A stretch of 64,000 bases of DNA, taken from assembly GCA_033961575.1 (NCBI GenBank), contig CM066730.1, positions 139,155,523 through 139,219,522 on the forward strand, in the 5' to 3' direction. Positions within the stretch are counted from its first letter, which is position 1; each line of letters starts with the position of its first letter. The DNA is from Aselliscus stoliczkanus. Lineage: Eukaryota > Chordata > Mammalia > Chiroptera > Hipposideridae. The notes under the pieces were generated by a model. It had not been told where the DNA came from and did no database searches. It saw only the letters and a program-made list of their open reading frames with translations. Below, piece after piece: positions 44,620 through 55,639 of the stretch. Position numbers and translations under genes: made by a program.

Positions 44620-44820
44620 ACCATAGGCCATTGTACCACGGCTCCCCTTTGCTACCTGAATCGGTTTCTAGATCCCACTTTAATTCTGAACATGCTATTC
44701 CCCTGCCCGGAATCTTGCCTGTCCAATTTTCCTCCAGTCTTCCTGGCTCACCTGGAGTTTCCTTCCCTTTCCAGAAGATTCCAGCCTTTTGCAACCATGT
44801 CCCTCCCTGATTGTGGGTAG
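44620..44820 (+). mobile_element. L2 LINE fragment, sense
   Basis: Contains 'gaacatgctattcccctgcc', 'cggaatcttgcctgtccaat' and 'ggctcacctggagtttcctt'. Confidence 0.5.
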
Positions 44821-44984
44821 ATGTGAAGTTAAAACTCTAGAGATGGCCATTTGTCCCTGTTGCTTCTAGTTTCCTTCTTTGGACTTTTCTCCTGCGTATA
44901 TGTCAGATAACTTAACTTTTAGGAGAGTCCACAGTAGTTAAAGGAAGACTAAACCTTTCTGCAGATATTCCCATATTTGAAAAC

Positions 44985-45170
44985 AGGTCTAGTCTTAGCA
45001 CATGGTGCAATCTTGGGCAAACAGTCAACATCTCTTAGCCAGTTTCCTCCTCTATAAAATGGGATAGCAGTGTCTACCTTATAGAGTACTCGTGAGGGTT
45101 ACAAGAGTCAATATGAATAGCATCAAGGGCTGTATCTGGCACTTAGGGGCAATCAATAAATATCCTCAAT
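44985..45170 (+). mobile_element. MIR SINE, sense
   Basis: Contains 'gcaatcttgggcaaacagtc', 'gtttcctcctctataaaatg' and 'gcaatcaataaatatcctca'. Confidence 0.75.
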
Positions 45171-45234
45171 ACGCATTAGGCTTCTCCAGGAGACATCGGT
45201 AGGGTGTTGTGCCAGGGTCTAAATGAAGGATGGT

Positions 45235-45445
45235 GTCAGTAGGGTCTGTAGGGCCAGGTCACATGGGCTCACATCTAAACGCTCCCACCCTATGCCTAGA
45301 GCAAGTTACTTCACCTCTGTGAGCCTCAGCTTCCTCATCTGTAAAATAAAGATGATCATGGAACTTAAGCTCCTAAGGATTATAACCCATGGAAAGCATT
45401 TGGCGAAGTGCCTTGCTCTGAGTGAGCACTCAGTAGATGTCAACT
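45235..45445 (+). mobile_element. MIR SINE, sense
   Basis: Contains 'cagcttcctcatctgtaaaa', 'aaagcatttggcgaagtgcc' and 'gagcactcagtagatgtcaa'. Confidence 0.8.
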
Positions 45446-45579
45446 GTTTTTGAAGAGGTGGCTGATAGTTTCATTGGTTTTCTTCACAGTCCCATTGCAT
45501 TCCAACTGCTCTGATGAGGGAACTGTGGGCTCTCCCTGGAGATTCTGGGGCCCACATCACACCTTTGATGAGGCAGACA

Positions 45580-45830
45580 AGTTAACAAGAAGAGCCCGAG
45601 ACCTGGGCTCCTACATACCCACCTTGCGCCCAGCCTCTGAGCCTTGCTCGTTTTGTGTCTTTGAGAAAGAGAACCTCTCCGAGCTTCCTTTATATCATCT
45701 TAGAAATGGGATAATGACAGCTACTTTTAACAGTAAACAACACACACACAAAAGCGAACAGCCAGTGCCAGCATATGTGAGAGTACTTTTTGAACTGAAA
45801 AGTGTGCTATAAAGGAAAGCTATTATATAT
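45580..45830 (+). mobile_element. MIR SINE fragment, sense
   Basis: Contains 'agacctgggctcctacatac' and 'tagaaatgggataatgacag', decayed. The 120-codon frame over it is incidental. Confidence 0.45.
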
Positions 45831-46059
45831 GTGTTGTGATTATTCTTATTATAATCAGTCAGTCAGCATCAGTAGAGCATTTGTCATATACCACTGGACT
45901 AGGTCTCAGGAAATCTCCAACACTTTTTGCACAGAATAATTGCGATCAATGGAAATGCTATGAACCCTGAAATGGCCAGAGCTGCTGTTCCACTTGCAGT
46001 CCAAGCCAGGGCCATCCCAGAGCGGGCCAGGCCCAAAGCAGTCAGCAAATATTGGGTTT

Positions 46060-46260
46060 CTCCGGAAGAACTAGAGATTGAGCACGTAGCCGACTTGCCA
46101 AACCCTGGCTCTGCCTCAAGTGTGACTTTCGCCAAGCCACTTCATCTCTTTGAGCCTCAAAATTTTTTTTTCTTTCTACTAAATGGGGATTAACAATTCA
46201 TATCTTTAAGGGTCAAATGAGATGACCTATGTGAAATTCCTGGAGAAGGTGTAGCCCTTT
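46060..46260 (+). mobile_element. MIR SINE, sense
   Basis: Contains 'gacttgccaaaccctggctc', 'tttgagcctcaaaattt' and 'gtcaaatgagatgacctatg'. Confidence 0.6.
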
Positions 46261-47806
46261 ACATGAGCTATGACACTTCTCAGCTTCCCCATTGGTCTAC
46301 AAGGTTTGGGAAGGGAGTGACTGTTGTCTGTGTTTTCTCGATGTTTCTAACATCACATTGAGCAGATGCGAAAGAGCTGGTAGTAGAGAAATAAAACATC
46401 ATTTGCTTCATCTTATTAATAAGCTTTATTACTTTCACCCCCTAAACTCCTTGCCAAAAAAGTGCTCTTCCTCTAATGAGGTTGCTTTGAAGCTTTACCA
46501 ATTGAAGCTGCTACTAATACTACTATTACTGCTAGTACTAATTGCTACTGACTATTCAACACCTCCTAGAGTGTCAGCCTATGTGCTGGGCATTTACTAT
46601 CTTCAGCATTCAAGGCTGGTAGTGTGGATGGGGGGCGCAGAGAAGCAAGGGGTCGCTTGCTCAAGGGCGCACGTCTGATAAGTGGAAGAGCGAGGATTTG
46701 CAAATAGTTTGTCTGTTTGTAAATTCTCTGCCTGCTCCCCCATACCGCTGTCGCTGGGAAGCCAACAAGCAGCCCGATTGTCCTGAAATAGCCCACAGTG
46801 GAGTGAGGCAATGGTTTCTCCTGTGAGTGGATTAGAAATAATTCCCACTGTGAGAACGCAGGGGATGGGAGGAGCAGACAGGCCAAGGTACAAAAAAAAA
46901 AAAAAAAAAAACCAGAGAAGCAATTCTTCTTTCAAAAGGAAAAAAAAAAAAAATCTGTATTTGGATTCTTTTTTACACATCCAACCCAGCAGAAAATTGG
47001 TTTGTGGAAGATGTAGGTCGTGGCTCTGGCCCCGGCATCTGGACGCCTCATATTGTACACTGTATTACCGGAGTAATATTGTGCACTTTATTAGCACCAG
47101 CAGGATTTGGGATTCCCATGGGGACTGTTCTTTGCTGTCAGATGTATAAGGCCATTTAATCTCCGTTATCAGATCTGGTTCAGCCTCCCTCACCCCACCC
47201 CCTCTTGCAGGCCAATAAAGAGAATTTCTTCAGATTCATTGGTCAGAAAACCAGCTTTTAAATACTCCTCCACCTCGCTCTCCCTCCCCCAACCCCCAAA
47301 TCTAATAAGCAAGCAAACCAAGGAGGTGTCAATGCCTGGAAAATCAGCTTTGTGCAATCGAATAGCAGCTTTCTCAGGAAATTTGTGATTGGAACCTCAT
47401 CATCCTTAGACAGAGACGAAAGGAAGAATTTGCTAATTATGCCTGGCCAGCTCTGGTCTCACCCAGGCACAGCAATCTTTGGGGACAAGGTTGGCGTTCT
47501 TTCATCAGAAACCCAATTACATCTTTGGTTCTGGCTGGGAGCAATGGGTAGAGTCACTCGAGGGAGGAGAATTGGTCTTTGGACAGAACCTGGATACATG
47601 CCAGGTTTGGGGGCCATTTTTGACAGAACCAAATAAGATGTTCAGGGGTTCAGAGAAATTTGTGTTCAAAATCCAGTTCTGAGCTTATCCCCCGTGTGCT
47701 GTGATATTGACGCACATGTGTGGTATATGTCAGCCTTGGGACTGGTGCAAGGGACCTTGGGATTAAGACGTAGCCCCACAATTGGAGAGACCACAGTCTT
47801 GTGGAT
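46261..47806. other. Mostly unique sequence, candidate enhancer-like block
   Basis: Contains A-runs at 46891-46910 and 46940-46953. The stretch 46975-47400 is repeat-free and carries balanced motifs such as 'tattaccggagtaatattgt', 'gtataaggccatttaatctc' and 'gaatttcttcagattcattg'. It could be a conserved noncoding element. Frames up to 128 codons have no known domain. Confidence 0.3.
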
Positions 47807-47821
47807 AAAAGACATGTCTGA

Positions 47822-47975
47822 GGACCGGCCGAGTGGCTCAGTTGGTTAAGAGCTCGCTCAAGAGTGCGGGCTGAGCTCTGAGCAACAGCAGTTCGATGCC
47901 CAGCCCGAGATGAGCTGCCATTGAGCTGCCAACAGATAGCAGGATGGCTCAGCTAAAAAATAAAAAAAATAAAAA
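47822..47975 (+). mobile_element. tRNA-derived SINE, 'cagcagttc' subfamily, full length
   Basis: Starts 'ggaccggccgagtggctcag'. The A-box-like segment is 'gtggctcagttggttaag' and the B-box-like segment 'gcagttcgatgcc'. The end reads 'ggatggctcagct' followed by an A/T-rich tail. Perfect 15-bp duplications aaaagacatgtctga flank it (47807-47821 and 47976-47990), so it is young and L1-mobilised. It has about 14 bp more near the 3' end than the copy at 8605-8733. Confidence 0.95.
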
Positions 47976-48049
47976 AAAAGACATGTCTGAACAAATGCCA
48001 TCAATGCGGCGTGATAAGTGCTATGGGTCACACAGCACGCTCTTGGCCC

Positions 48050-48250
48050 AGTCATGCAGTCAGAGCAGGGATCTTAGAAGAGATGTTTAAGCTGACTGCA
48101 TCTTTGGGTTAGCCTCTTCTTCACCTCTGAGCCTCAGTGTTCTTAGCTATAAAATGGGGGAGTAATACCCACCTTGAAGGTCTCTTTGGGAAAGAAACTA
48201 TAGCCTGTGTATAAAATGCTTAGCTTGGTATCTTCCATATAACAACTGAT
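48050..48250 (+). mobile_element. MIR SINE, sense
   Basis: Contains 'gcctcttcttcacctctgag', 'cctcagtgttcttagctata' and 'ataaaatgcttagcttggta'. Confidence 0.65.
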
Positions 48251-48339
48251 GTTCTTTAAAAGAGACAAAGGCGCTGCATAATAAAACTAATAGCCCTTTT
48301 CATTTGTATGACAGACTGGAGAGAATTGTCCATAAAGAT

Positions 48340-48550
48340 GTGGGAGACCAGCATGTGACTCAAGTCCCTTCTTAGTTGTGTGACCTTAAGCAAGCAAATC
48401 ATTTCACTCCTCTGAACCACAGGGTCCTTTGGTCAAATGGAGATTAGATTGGGAGGATCAAATAAAATAGTTAAATGGGAAGGGGCTTTGCAAATGTTAA
48501 GGCATTGTGCATCTAGAAGGAACTAGATAGTTATCATTATAACTAATAAG
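48340..48550 (+). mobile_element. MIR SINE, sense
   Basis: Contains 'tagttgtgtgaccttaagca', 'ttggtcaaatggagattaga' and 'gggaggatcaaataaaatag'. Confidence 0.65.
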
Positions 48551-49868
48551 TACAGATGATAGGAGAAGCCAGTTCTGCAGACAGGAGACTGTCGGGCTCT
48601 CAGGAGATGAGTTGGAGGTTGAACAAGCTCCAAGCTTGGCACGGTGACTGTCTTGGCATGGTGGGATATGATTATAAGCAGGACCTCTTAACCGTGGTGG
48701 GATGGGAAGAGACAGACAATATAACAGTTACCCAGGAAGTTTTTCCAAAATGTATATGTACATATATACACAGCTCCTCTTCCCTGCATCCCACCCACTC
48801 GTCCAAGACTTATCAGAATCTGCAGTGGCCACTGGGGAGAGGCACTTATAAAAAGGCAATAAGCCCTCCTCCCTAAAATGGAGTTTCTGTTTCAAAGAGC
48901 GGTGAAAGGCCCACTAGATGCTAAATCCACATCTCTCTGCCTCTTGCCATCACCATTGTAGCCCATGAGCCCATCTGTCCCTGTGCCTAATGTGTTGTTC
49001 CAGTGGATTAAACAGTCCCCTTGTTGGGCTTCTTCATCTATCTAGTGCATCCAGCCAGTATTTAGCCAGTGGGGCAGTTTTAAAATGTAGGAACATTCGG
49101 TGTTTGAAATCCAGGGCTGTGGAATCTGCAGGACCAATAGAGCAGGGAGAGCTTCATGAGCAAACCAGGTTTTTGCTAGTCCTGTTAGAAAGCCCTGTGC
49201 TGGGTGGTCATCACAGGCGCTCCTGGCACGCCCTGTATGAGCAATGCCACGCTGCATTGGCACAGCTCTCCATGGGGCCAAAAGCACTTGCCCGCATGCT
49301 ATGCCAGTGTCACTCAGGCAACTCTGTGAAGTTGCCAGAGCAAGTGTCATGGCCCCATTTCACAGATGAAGTGAGGGGTTTCAGAGAGCTTAGGGGGCCT
49401 GTCTATGGTTGGTTAGTGAAGGGTGCAGCCAGCTTGGTGTGGGGACTTCCTGTCTGCCATGCACGGGGCGTGTTTCCTGCCCTGGAGTCTGTCAGCATAA
49501 GGGAATGTGACATGGCTTGCTTGCATGCCCCGGTGACTGTTCTGTTAGACAGGACATGCTCAGGAGCTGGCATGATTTTACACGCTGGTACTGAGAATTT
49601 GTTTAAAATTCTGTTCCTTGTAGTGCATCCCCTTGAATCATTCTCTCTTTGTTTAGGGTCAGGTGTTCAGTTCTGTAGGGACCCTGTGAGCAATGAGTGG
49701 GTGGACCATTTCTAGCAACATATGTGTGACCCCACCACCCCACAGGAAAACAGCATGACGTGATAAATTCTGATTCCTCTTTTCTCAGGCGTGTTGTGTA
49801 GTTCAATGGGAACTTGGGACAAAAGAGAAATATATGTATGTGCCTGTGTAAATAGATTTGTATGTGTG

Positions 49869-49870
<2 letters not shown>
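48551..49870. other. Unique sequence containing the longest ORF (chance)
   Basis: A 241-codon plus-strand frame (48990-49715) is the longest in the window. It shows no signal peptide, no recognisable domain and no consistent codon pattern. It runs through a MIR-like piece near 49350-49430 ('ttcacagatgaagtgagggg'), so I regard it as fortuitous. Confidence 0.45.
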
Positions 49871-49871
<1 letters not shown>

Positions 49872-49923
<52 letters not shown>

Positions 49924-49925
49924 GT
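49872..49925. repeat. (GT)n microsatellite with TATG variants
   Basis: A GT run then 'gtatgtgtatgtg' variant units, 54 bp. Confidence 0.95.
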
Positions 49926-50119
49926 CTGTAACCAAGATGTAACCAACACCAGTACACAGGAGAAAACCACAGCTCTCTAATAATGTTTCTGGGTTGAAAA
50001 AAGGAAGAATCAATTCTGTAGCTTTTCACCTGGGTCTGCCAATAATGACGATGATCATGCCTTGCACCTACACTTAGGCTTCTACAATGTATTCACATCA
50101 CTAGTAAAAGAAATATAGA

Positions 50120-50285
50120 TAGCAAACCCTTACTGAGGACTTAGTGGGTGCTAACACTTCCTGGACCCCTTTTGATATCTTATTTTATTGAATTCTCCCA
50201 GAGTCTCTATGACAAGGTTATCACTATCTCCATTTGAAATTGGGGCAATGGGTTCAGTGAGGCATAATGACTGACTTCAAATTGC
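50120..50285 (-). mobile_element. MIR SINE, antisense
   Basis: Contains 'tattgaattctcccagagtc', 'atgacaaggttatcactatc' and 'gggttcagtgaggcataatg'. Confidence 0.6.
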
Positions 50286-50611
50286 ATGGCTGGAAAAGCC
50301 CGAAGTTCTTCGGTGGAGACCACCAGAACTCCAGAGCCAGTGCTCTTGACATTGCCATATGGCCGACTCCACAGTGACACTTTTAAGGGTTTTATTTTTT
50401 TAATGTTCAAAAATGTTACTGTGCTGCAGGGTTCTCTTCCTTCCTCTTTCTCCCTCTTCCTCCTCCCCTTCCTCCTCTCTCTCCTCCTCCATATGTGTCT
50501 TTCCCCCCACCCTCCAATCTCTCTCTCTCTGAAGAAACAAATGGTCTTTGCTCTCCTGGAATAATAGCCTCTCAAGGCTAGAAGAAAATTTAAAGATCAT
50601 CTATTTTAAAC

Positions 50612-50768
50612 CAGTGGTTCACAGCCGTGATTCACATTGGAATCACCTGGATTTAAAAATATTCCTGCCTGGATCCCATCCCAGACTTCTTAAATCAGAA
50701 TCTCTGGGGTCATGATTATTTAAACTCTCTAATTGATTCTCATGTGCAGCCAAGATTAAAAACCACTC
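50612..50768 (+). mobile_element. MER5-type hAT-Charlie MITE
   Basis: Starts 'cagtggttcacagccgtgat' and ends 'attaaaaaccactc', inverted ends of the MER5 style. The interior contains 'ttggaatcacctggatttaa' and 'cttaaatcagaatctctggg'. Its 8-bp target duplication is no longer clear. Confidence 0.7.
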
Positions 50769-50924
50769 ACCTAGACTAACTGGCTATTCCGTCTACCATA
50801 TCCCTGCAAAAATTTCACGTGTCCTATGATAAATGCCCCCAGTGGCAGAAAGCTTACCATCCTAGGAGGAAGCTGATTTCATTTTCAGCTCCTCTATTTG
50901 GAGATCAAACAGCCAAAATAAAAC

Positions 50925-51030
50925 AAAGTCTTGTTATGGGTCAGGCAGTGTTACATCTGTTATCTTGTCTAATCCCTACAGGGTTTTTATTATATTACCG
51001 CTACTTTACAGGCAAGGAAACTGATGCTCA
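50925..51030 (-). mobile_element. MIR SINE fragment, antisense
   Basis: Contains 'ttatcttgtctaatccctac' and 'ctactttacaggcaaggaaa'. Confidence 0.5.
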
Positions 51031-51039
51031 TTTATTCCT

Positions 51040-51530
51040 TTATGTAACAAATATTTACTGCATTTATACCTGCTAAATGAAAAGCCTGTTATAAGCACTG
51101 GACATTCACAGATGAACAAGATGGGCTTGGCTCCGGTCCTCAGGGAGCTTTCTTTAGTTGGAGACGACAGTCATTAAACACCAGATTGCACAGCTAACTA
51201 ACTTCAAGTGTAATGAGAGTCTGTAAAAGGTGGAAGCCTTCCTAAATGGAGCATCGCTCTGAGCTAAGCCCTGACAGACAAGTAAGAATTGACTAAGGAA
51301 GGGTTGGTCTGTGCAGAGGATGAGGCAGCTGTGTTCAGACAGCAGCACGGTAGGAAAGTGCCTGGAAGAAGGTGGCCAGCACATCACCAATGCTGGCAGA
51401 GGGACCTCAGAGGTTCGGGAGAGTGGAGGATGGGCAGACGGCTCATTCAGACCAGAGAAGCCTTTGTAGGTTGTTAACCAGAGGAGAGGCCAGATGCGAG
51501 CACGTCGGAGTGCCCAGCCAGGAGGCAACA
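51040..51530 (-). mobile_element. L2 LINE 3' region, antisense
   Basis: Contains 'aacaaatatttactgcattt', 'acagatgaacaagatgggct' and 'ctcagggagctttctttagt', then a decayed body. The 144-codon minus-strand frame across it is incidental. Confidence 0.6.
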
Positions 51531-52380
51531 CGGATGTGTCGTCCTCCATGACCCTATACCTTCCTGCCTTTCTACGTATAAGAAGCATTTCTTTCCTTCC
51601 TTCCTTTATAGATGTGCTCAGAGGAGTGAGCTAGAACCAGAGACAGCACATCAGTAGTTTCCAGTGGGAGAATCCCATGTGAGGAGAGGAGGGGCCAGTC
51701 TAGACAGAAACCCAGAGGAGCCTCAGGAAGCTGAGACATGGATACGGAGCTCCTGTCTCTCTGTTGATGCTCATATTGCTGTGGACTTAAGGATAATATA
51801 TATTTATTTTAAATTGAAACGGAGAGAGAATATCATAGATTAAACTTAAAATGGAATGGCTAGGATTGTGGGAGTCTTACGGCTTAGAAAACCACTTGTA
51901 GAGGATATAAAAACCTATCTTGGGTTCCTTTTTTTAAAAAAAAAAAAAAACCACCCACAATCTAAAAAGAGAATCTTAAACACTGGGTGTCGTAAGAATC
52001 TGCTTTTAGGAAGTGTGGAAGTCATCTCTGAAGAAGTCTAGGAGAGGCACTTTTCTCCCTGTGTGTAAAAAGTCAAGCGCAAAGGCCCCCTCTGGGAAAG
52101 AGTCACAGATTGTGGTTGTTGCGTATTGGATTTGGATATTTTTGCTCCATTGACTTTTTCTCTCTGCTTTCTCATTGTCCAGCACCCTGACACAGGCAAC
52201 ACATGGAACTAGTCCAGGGATCCAAACATGTGTCCAGGGACAGAGGAACCAGCAGATACAGGCACCACGCACACTCATGTGCAGACAGCCTCTGGTCCCC
52301 TTACCCCGCTGCACACACACACATGCAGACAGCAAACATCCAGAACTTTAACCTCCACAAACCAAACCATCCCTCAGTAG
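51531..52380. other. Unique sequence, nothing recognised
   Basis: Contains a short TTCC run (51591-51608), an A-run (51937-51950) and a CA-rich patch (about 52300-52330). Frames up to 109 codons have no domain. Confidence 0.4.
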
Positions 52381-52384
52381 GCTG

Positions 52385-52590
52385 TAGAGTGAGAGCAGCA
52401 TGGCCCTTGGAGCCAAATTAACCTGAGTTCCAAACCTGGCCCATCACTGTGACCTGCACAAGCCGCTTATACTCTCTCAACCCCCATTTTTTTTTTTCAT
52501 TTGTAAAATGCAGACAAGAACACCTAACACTGTTTTAAGAATTAGAGTTAACATATAGAATACGTGAAACATGCATGATGCTTTTTCTAA
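52385..52590 (+). mobile_element. MIR SINE, sense
   Basis: Contains 'gtgagagcagcatggccctt', 'acctgagttccaaacctggc' and 'ttttcatttgtaaaatgcag'. Confidence 0.7.
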
Positions 52591-52632
52591 TTATGTGCTT
52601 GTCAAAAAACTTGCCAAAATATAACTGCCCAG

Positions 52633-52702
52633 GGCCGGGCGAGTGGCGCGGTGGTTAAGCGCTGGCCTGGGAAGCCGGTGGCCCCGGTTCAGGTCCCACA
52701 TG
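52633..52702 (+). mobile_element. Tailless tRNA-headed SINE, 70 bp
   Basis: Reads 'ggccgggcgagtggcgcggt' (A-box region) and 'cggttcaggtccc' (B box), then stops 'acatg'. Perfect 11-bp duplications taactgcccag flank it (52622-52632 and 52703-52713). There is no A-rich tail and no SINE body beyond the tRNA-like head, unlike the other copies. It is a retroposed head rather than a functional tRNA gene. Confidence 0.85.
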
Positions 52703-53089
52703 TAACTGCCCAGATCATAGTTGAATTCTGATGACCCAGAATCAAATCCTAATTCTGGGACCCCTGAGAGCACCCGCCTGAATTCAACCCCTTTGTGTTG
52801 CGTTTTAGAGGCCATTGAGCCATCAGACATCTCAAACATCTATCTCTTTGACCCCAGTTTCTCTTGCCATTTCTGCCTAGAAAGAGTACAGTGATCTGTT
52901 CCCTTCCTTTTGGGTTGGTTGGCCTGTAAAAGTGACAGTCCATCTGTCTGTCATTCCACCCACCCACCCACCAAGGTGAGAGATGTCGCAGTACCATCTG
53001 TGAGGTTGAGGAGCAGAGGGCTGAATTATAGAACCACAGTCTCTAAGGGCGAGCTGTGAGCTGCACCAGGGGCTCCTGCAGGGTGCAGT

Positions 53090-53199
53090 GCCCCAACCTC
53101 GCCTTCTGAAATAGAATCTCTGGGAGGGTAAGGTCATGAAACCTACATTTTAAACCACAGCCTAGTAGTTCTAATGCAGCCTACATTTGAGAACCACTC
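53090..53199 (+). mobile_element. MER5-type hAT MITE fragment
   Basis: Contains 'tgaaatagaatctctgggag', 'tagttctaatgcagcctaca' and ends 'tttgagaaccactc', the right part of a MER5-like element. The left end is missing or decayed. Confidence 0.6.
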
Positions 53200-53339
53200 A
53201 TTAGGTCATGGAGTGCTGTCACTATCCTTCTGAGGAACTTACACTTTGGGCTTTGGGAGAGCTTCAAAGAGTAATTAGGAGGCCTGGTATGGAGATGTGC
53301 AGAGCCTGGCTTATGAGTGAACATGTGTGGTCACTTGAC

Positions 53340-53790
53340 AAACCTTCATTCATGCATTTGTGTAGCAGTTTGGTTGCTAGGGATGCATCTGTGTAAGGAC
53401 TGATGGGCCCCCTGCCTCTAGGAGGCTAACCATCTAAGGAAGAGACACAGAGAATAACCACCCAAACACAGATGAATAAGGCTATCTCTTGGAAATATTG
53501 GTGCTGTGAAGTAAATACTATTGGGGAGTGGGCTAGTGGGGTTGGGGACTACTTTGTGATGGTAACTAGGGAAGCCTTCTCTGAGAGGGGGACATTTGAG
53601 CTGAGACCAGAATGACAGGAAGGAGTCAGAGTTGCAAGGATCTTGGAGAAGAATTTTAGACAAATGGAACAGCAGGGGCAGAGGCCCAGAGATACAGACA
53701 CACTAGGAGTGTTTAAGTCACAAAAGCCAGGATGATTTTAGCCTAGAATCGGAGAGGGTGATAGGAGTGGGGAGCAGGGAAGTCAGTTTG
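53340..53790 (-). mobile_element. L2 LINE 3' region, antisense
   Basis: Contains 'ggggacatttgagctgagac', 'aacagcaggggcagaggccc' and 'tcagtttgtagatcacagta', a long and well-ordered antisense L2. Confidence 0.7.
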
Positions 53791-54453
53791 TAGATCACAG
53801 TAAGGCATGTGTTTTTGAAGCTGATGGTCTCAGGGAGGCCCATTTCTGCAGCTGTATCTAGGGGGCAGAGGAGCTGGGGGTGGGGGTAGGGGTGGGAGAC
53901 AGAGCATCTCTCTCTTCGAATGCCCTCGGATGCATTGGCCTTTGACAGAGACTCTCTGACACCTGCCCATGAGGAACACTTTACTGCGGAAAAGAAAACC
54001 CCAGGTTTGCCTTCCTATGCCTTGTGCTAGATTTTCCAGGATGGCTCATTTGCTTTTGCTAGAAGTCAACGGAGTCTTGTTGAGGCCACAGTGGCCTCTA
54101 GCACAAGTCCTTAAGAGCAGCTACTTTGAGTCTGCATGTCTGGAAAGGATGATCTCAGTCCAAAACTTAGCCGTGCTCCAACATAAGACATAATCTCATT
54201 TTTTTAAAAACGTGCAAAAATGTTGCACCTACTCATCTACTGCTTCTGAAAGCTAGCAAGCTCGTTAGCAAGAATTGAGAGCAGTAGAGAAATCTGTTTG
54301 TTCATTCATTATTTGACAAATACTCAAAAAATTGATGCTGAGATCATCAAGGATTTTTATTTGCTCAATCCAGTGGTTACTTTTCAGATGTCCAGGCAGA
54401 ATTTTATACAGGAAACCAACTCCATCTTTTGTTTTTCTTTTTCTCTCTCCCTG
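53791..54453. other. Unique sequence, nothing recognised
   Basis: A G-rich patch lies at 53870-53905. A 74-codon frame at 53969-54193 has no known domain. Confidence 0.35.
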
Positions 54454-54625
54454 TTCCTTCCTCCCTCCTTCCTTCCTTCCTTCCTTCCTTCCTTCCTTCC
54501 TTCCTTCCTTCCTTCCTTCCTCTCTCTCTCTTTCTTTATATCTTTCTTTCTTTCTCTCTCTCTTCTTCCCTCCCTCCCTCCTTTCTTCTTTCTTCCTAGT
54601 CTCCCTCCCTTCTTTCCTTCCAACA
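54454..54625. repeat. (TTCC)n microsatellite with CT-rich flanks
   Basis: A nearly pure TTCC run at about 54466-54520 followed by CT, TTTC and CCCT variants. Frames of 91-114 codons across it are artefacts. Confidence 0.93.
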
Positions 54626-55480
54626 ATTTTTTATTATGGTAAATATACATAACATACAATTTGCCATGTTAACCACTTTTAAGTGTAAGTTCAGTGACAT
54701 TACATAAACGCATAACACTGTGCGACCGTCACCACCATCCATCTCCAGGACACTTCCTCTTATAAAGCCAAACTTCGATACCCATTAAACAACAACTCCC
54801 TTCTCCCTCCTTCCTCCAGCTCCTGGCAACCACATTCAACTTCCTGTCCCTATGATTTGGACTAATGTGAGTACCGCATATAAGAGGGACTGGCTTATTT
54901 CACTCAGCATAATGTCCTGAGGGTTCATCCACGTTGTAGCAGGTGTCAGAATTTTTTTAATCCATTTATCCATCAGTGGGCACTTAATTTGTTTCCATGT
55001 CTTAGCTATTGTGAATAATGCTGCTGTGAACATAGGGGTACAAATATCTCTTCGAGTGTCTGCTTTCAATTCTTCCGGGTCTACTCCAGAAGTGGAATTT
55101 CTGGATCATATGATAGTTCTGTTTAACGTTTTGAGGAGCCAGACTGTTTCCACAGCAGCTGTACCATTTTCCGTTCCCACTGATAGTGCACAAAGATTCC
55201 ATTTTTTTTTTTACATTTGTGATACCATGTGGTATTTTCTCTTCCCTTGATAGTAATCATCCTAATAGGCATGAGGTAGTATCTCATTGTGGTTTTGATT
55301 TGCATTTCTCTAGTAATGTGTGAGGTTGAGCATCTTTCCATGGGCTTATTGGCCACTTGTATATCTTCTTTGGAGAAATGTCTATTCAAGTTCTTTATCT
55401 GTTTTTAAATTTGATTGTTGTGGGGTTTTATTTATCTTTTGAGTTTTCGATGTTTTGTGTGTATTTCCATCATTTTCAAC
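54626..55480 (-). mobile_element. L1 LINE 3' end, antisense
   Basis: Landmarks 'tggtaaatatacataacata', 'gttcatccacgttgtagcag', 'tcttagctattgtgaataat' and 'gtggttttgatttgcatttc' are reverse complements of L1 ORF2-end and 3' UTR sequence. It is the same region as the L1 at 2517-5035, an independent insertion. Frames are broken. Confidence 0.85.
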
Positions 55481-55639
55481 GCTTTTCTTTTGGCTGTTCT
55501 GCCGCCACACTCTCCTGGTATGCTCATCCTCCCTGCTTTACCCTTTGGAGTCTTCCTTTAGCAGCTATTAATACTGAGCATAACCTCTAAATGCTGGTGT
55601 TCCTTACAGCTTAACTTTGATTTGGCCAGTGATAAGTAA

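Noticed and set aside
48990..49715. A 241-codon open frame on the plus strand, the longest in the window
   Set aside because: No recognisable domain, signal or codon pattern. It passes through a MIR-like segment and has no splice or promoter context, so I judge it fortuitous.
52633..52702. A functional tRNA gene
   Set aside because: It has A- and B-box-like segments, but the flanking 11-bp duplications and similarity to SINE heads elsewhere in the window identify a retroposed copy. I could not see a proper acceptor-stem pairing.
54298..54659. Frames across the TTCC repeat
   Set aside because: Serine/leucine/proline-rich or Lys/Glu/Arg-rich translations of a tetranucleotide repeat.
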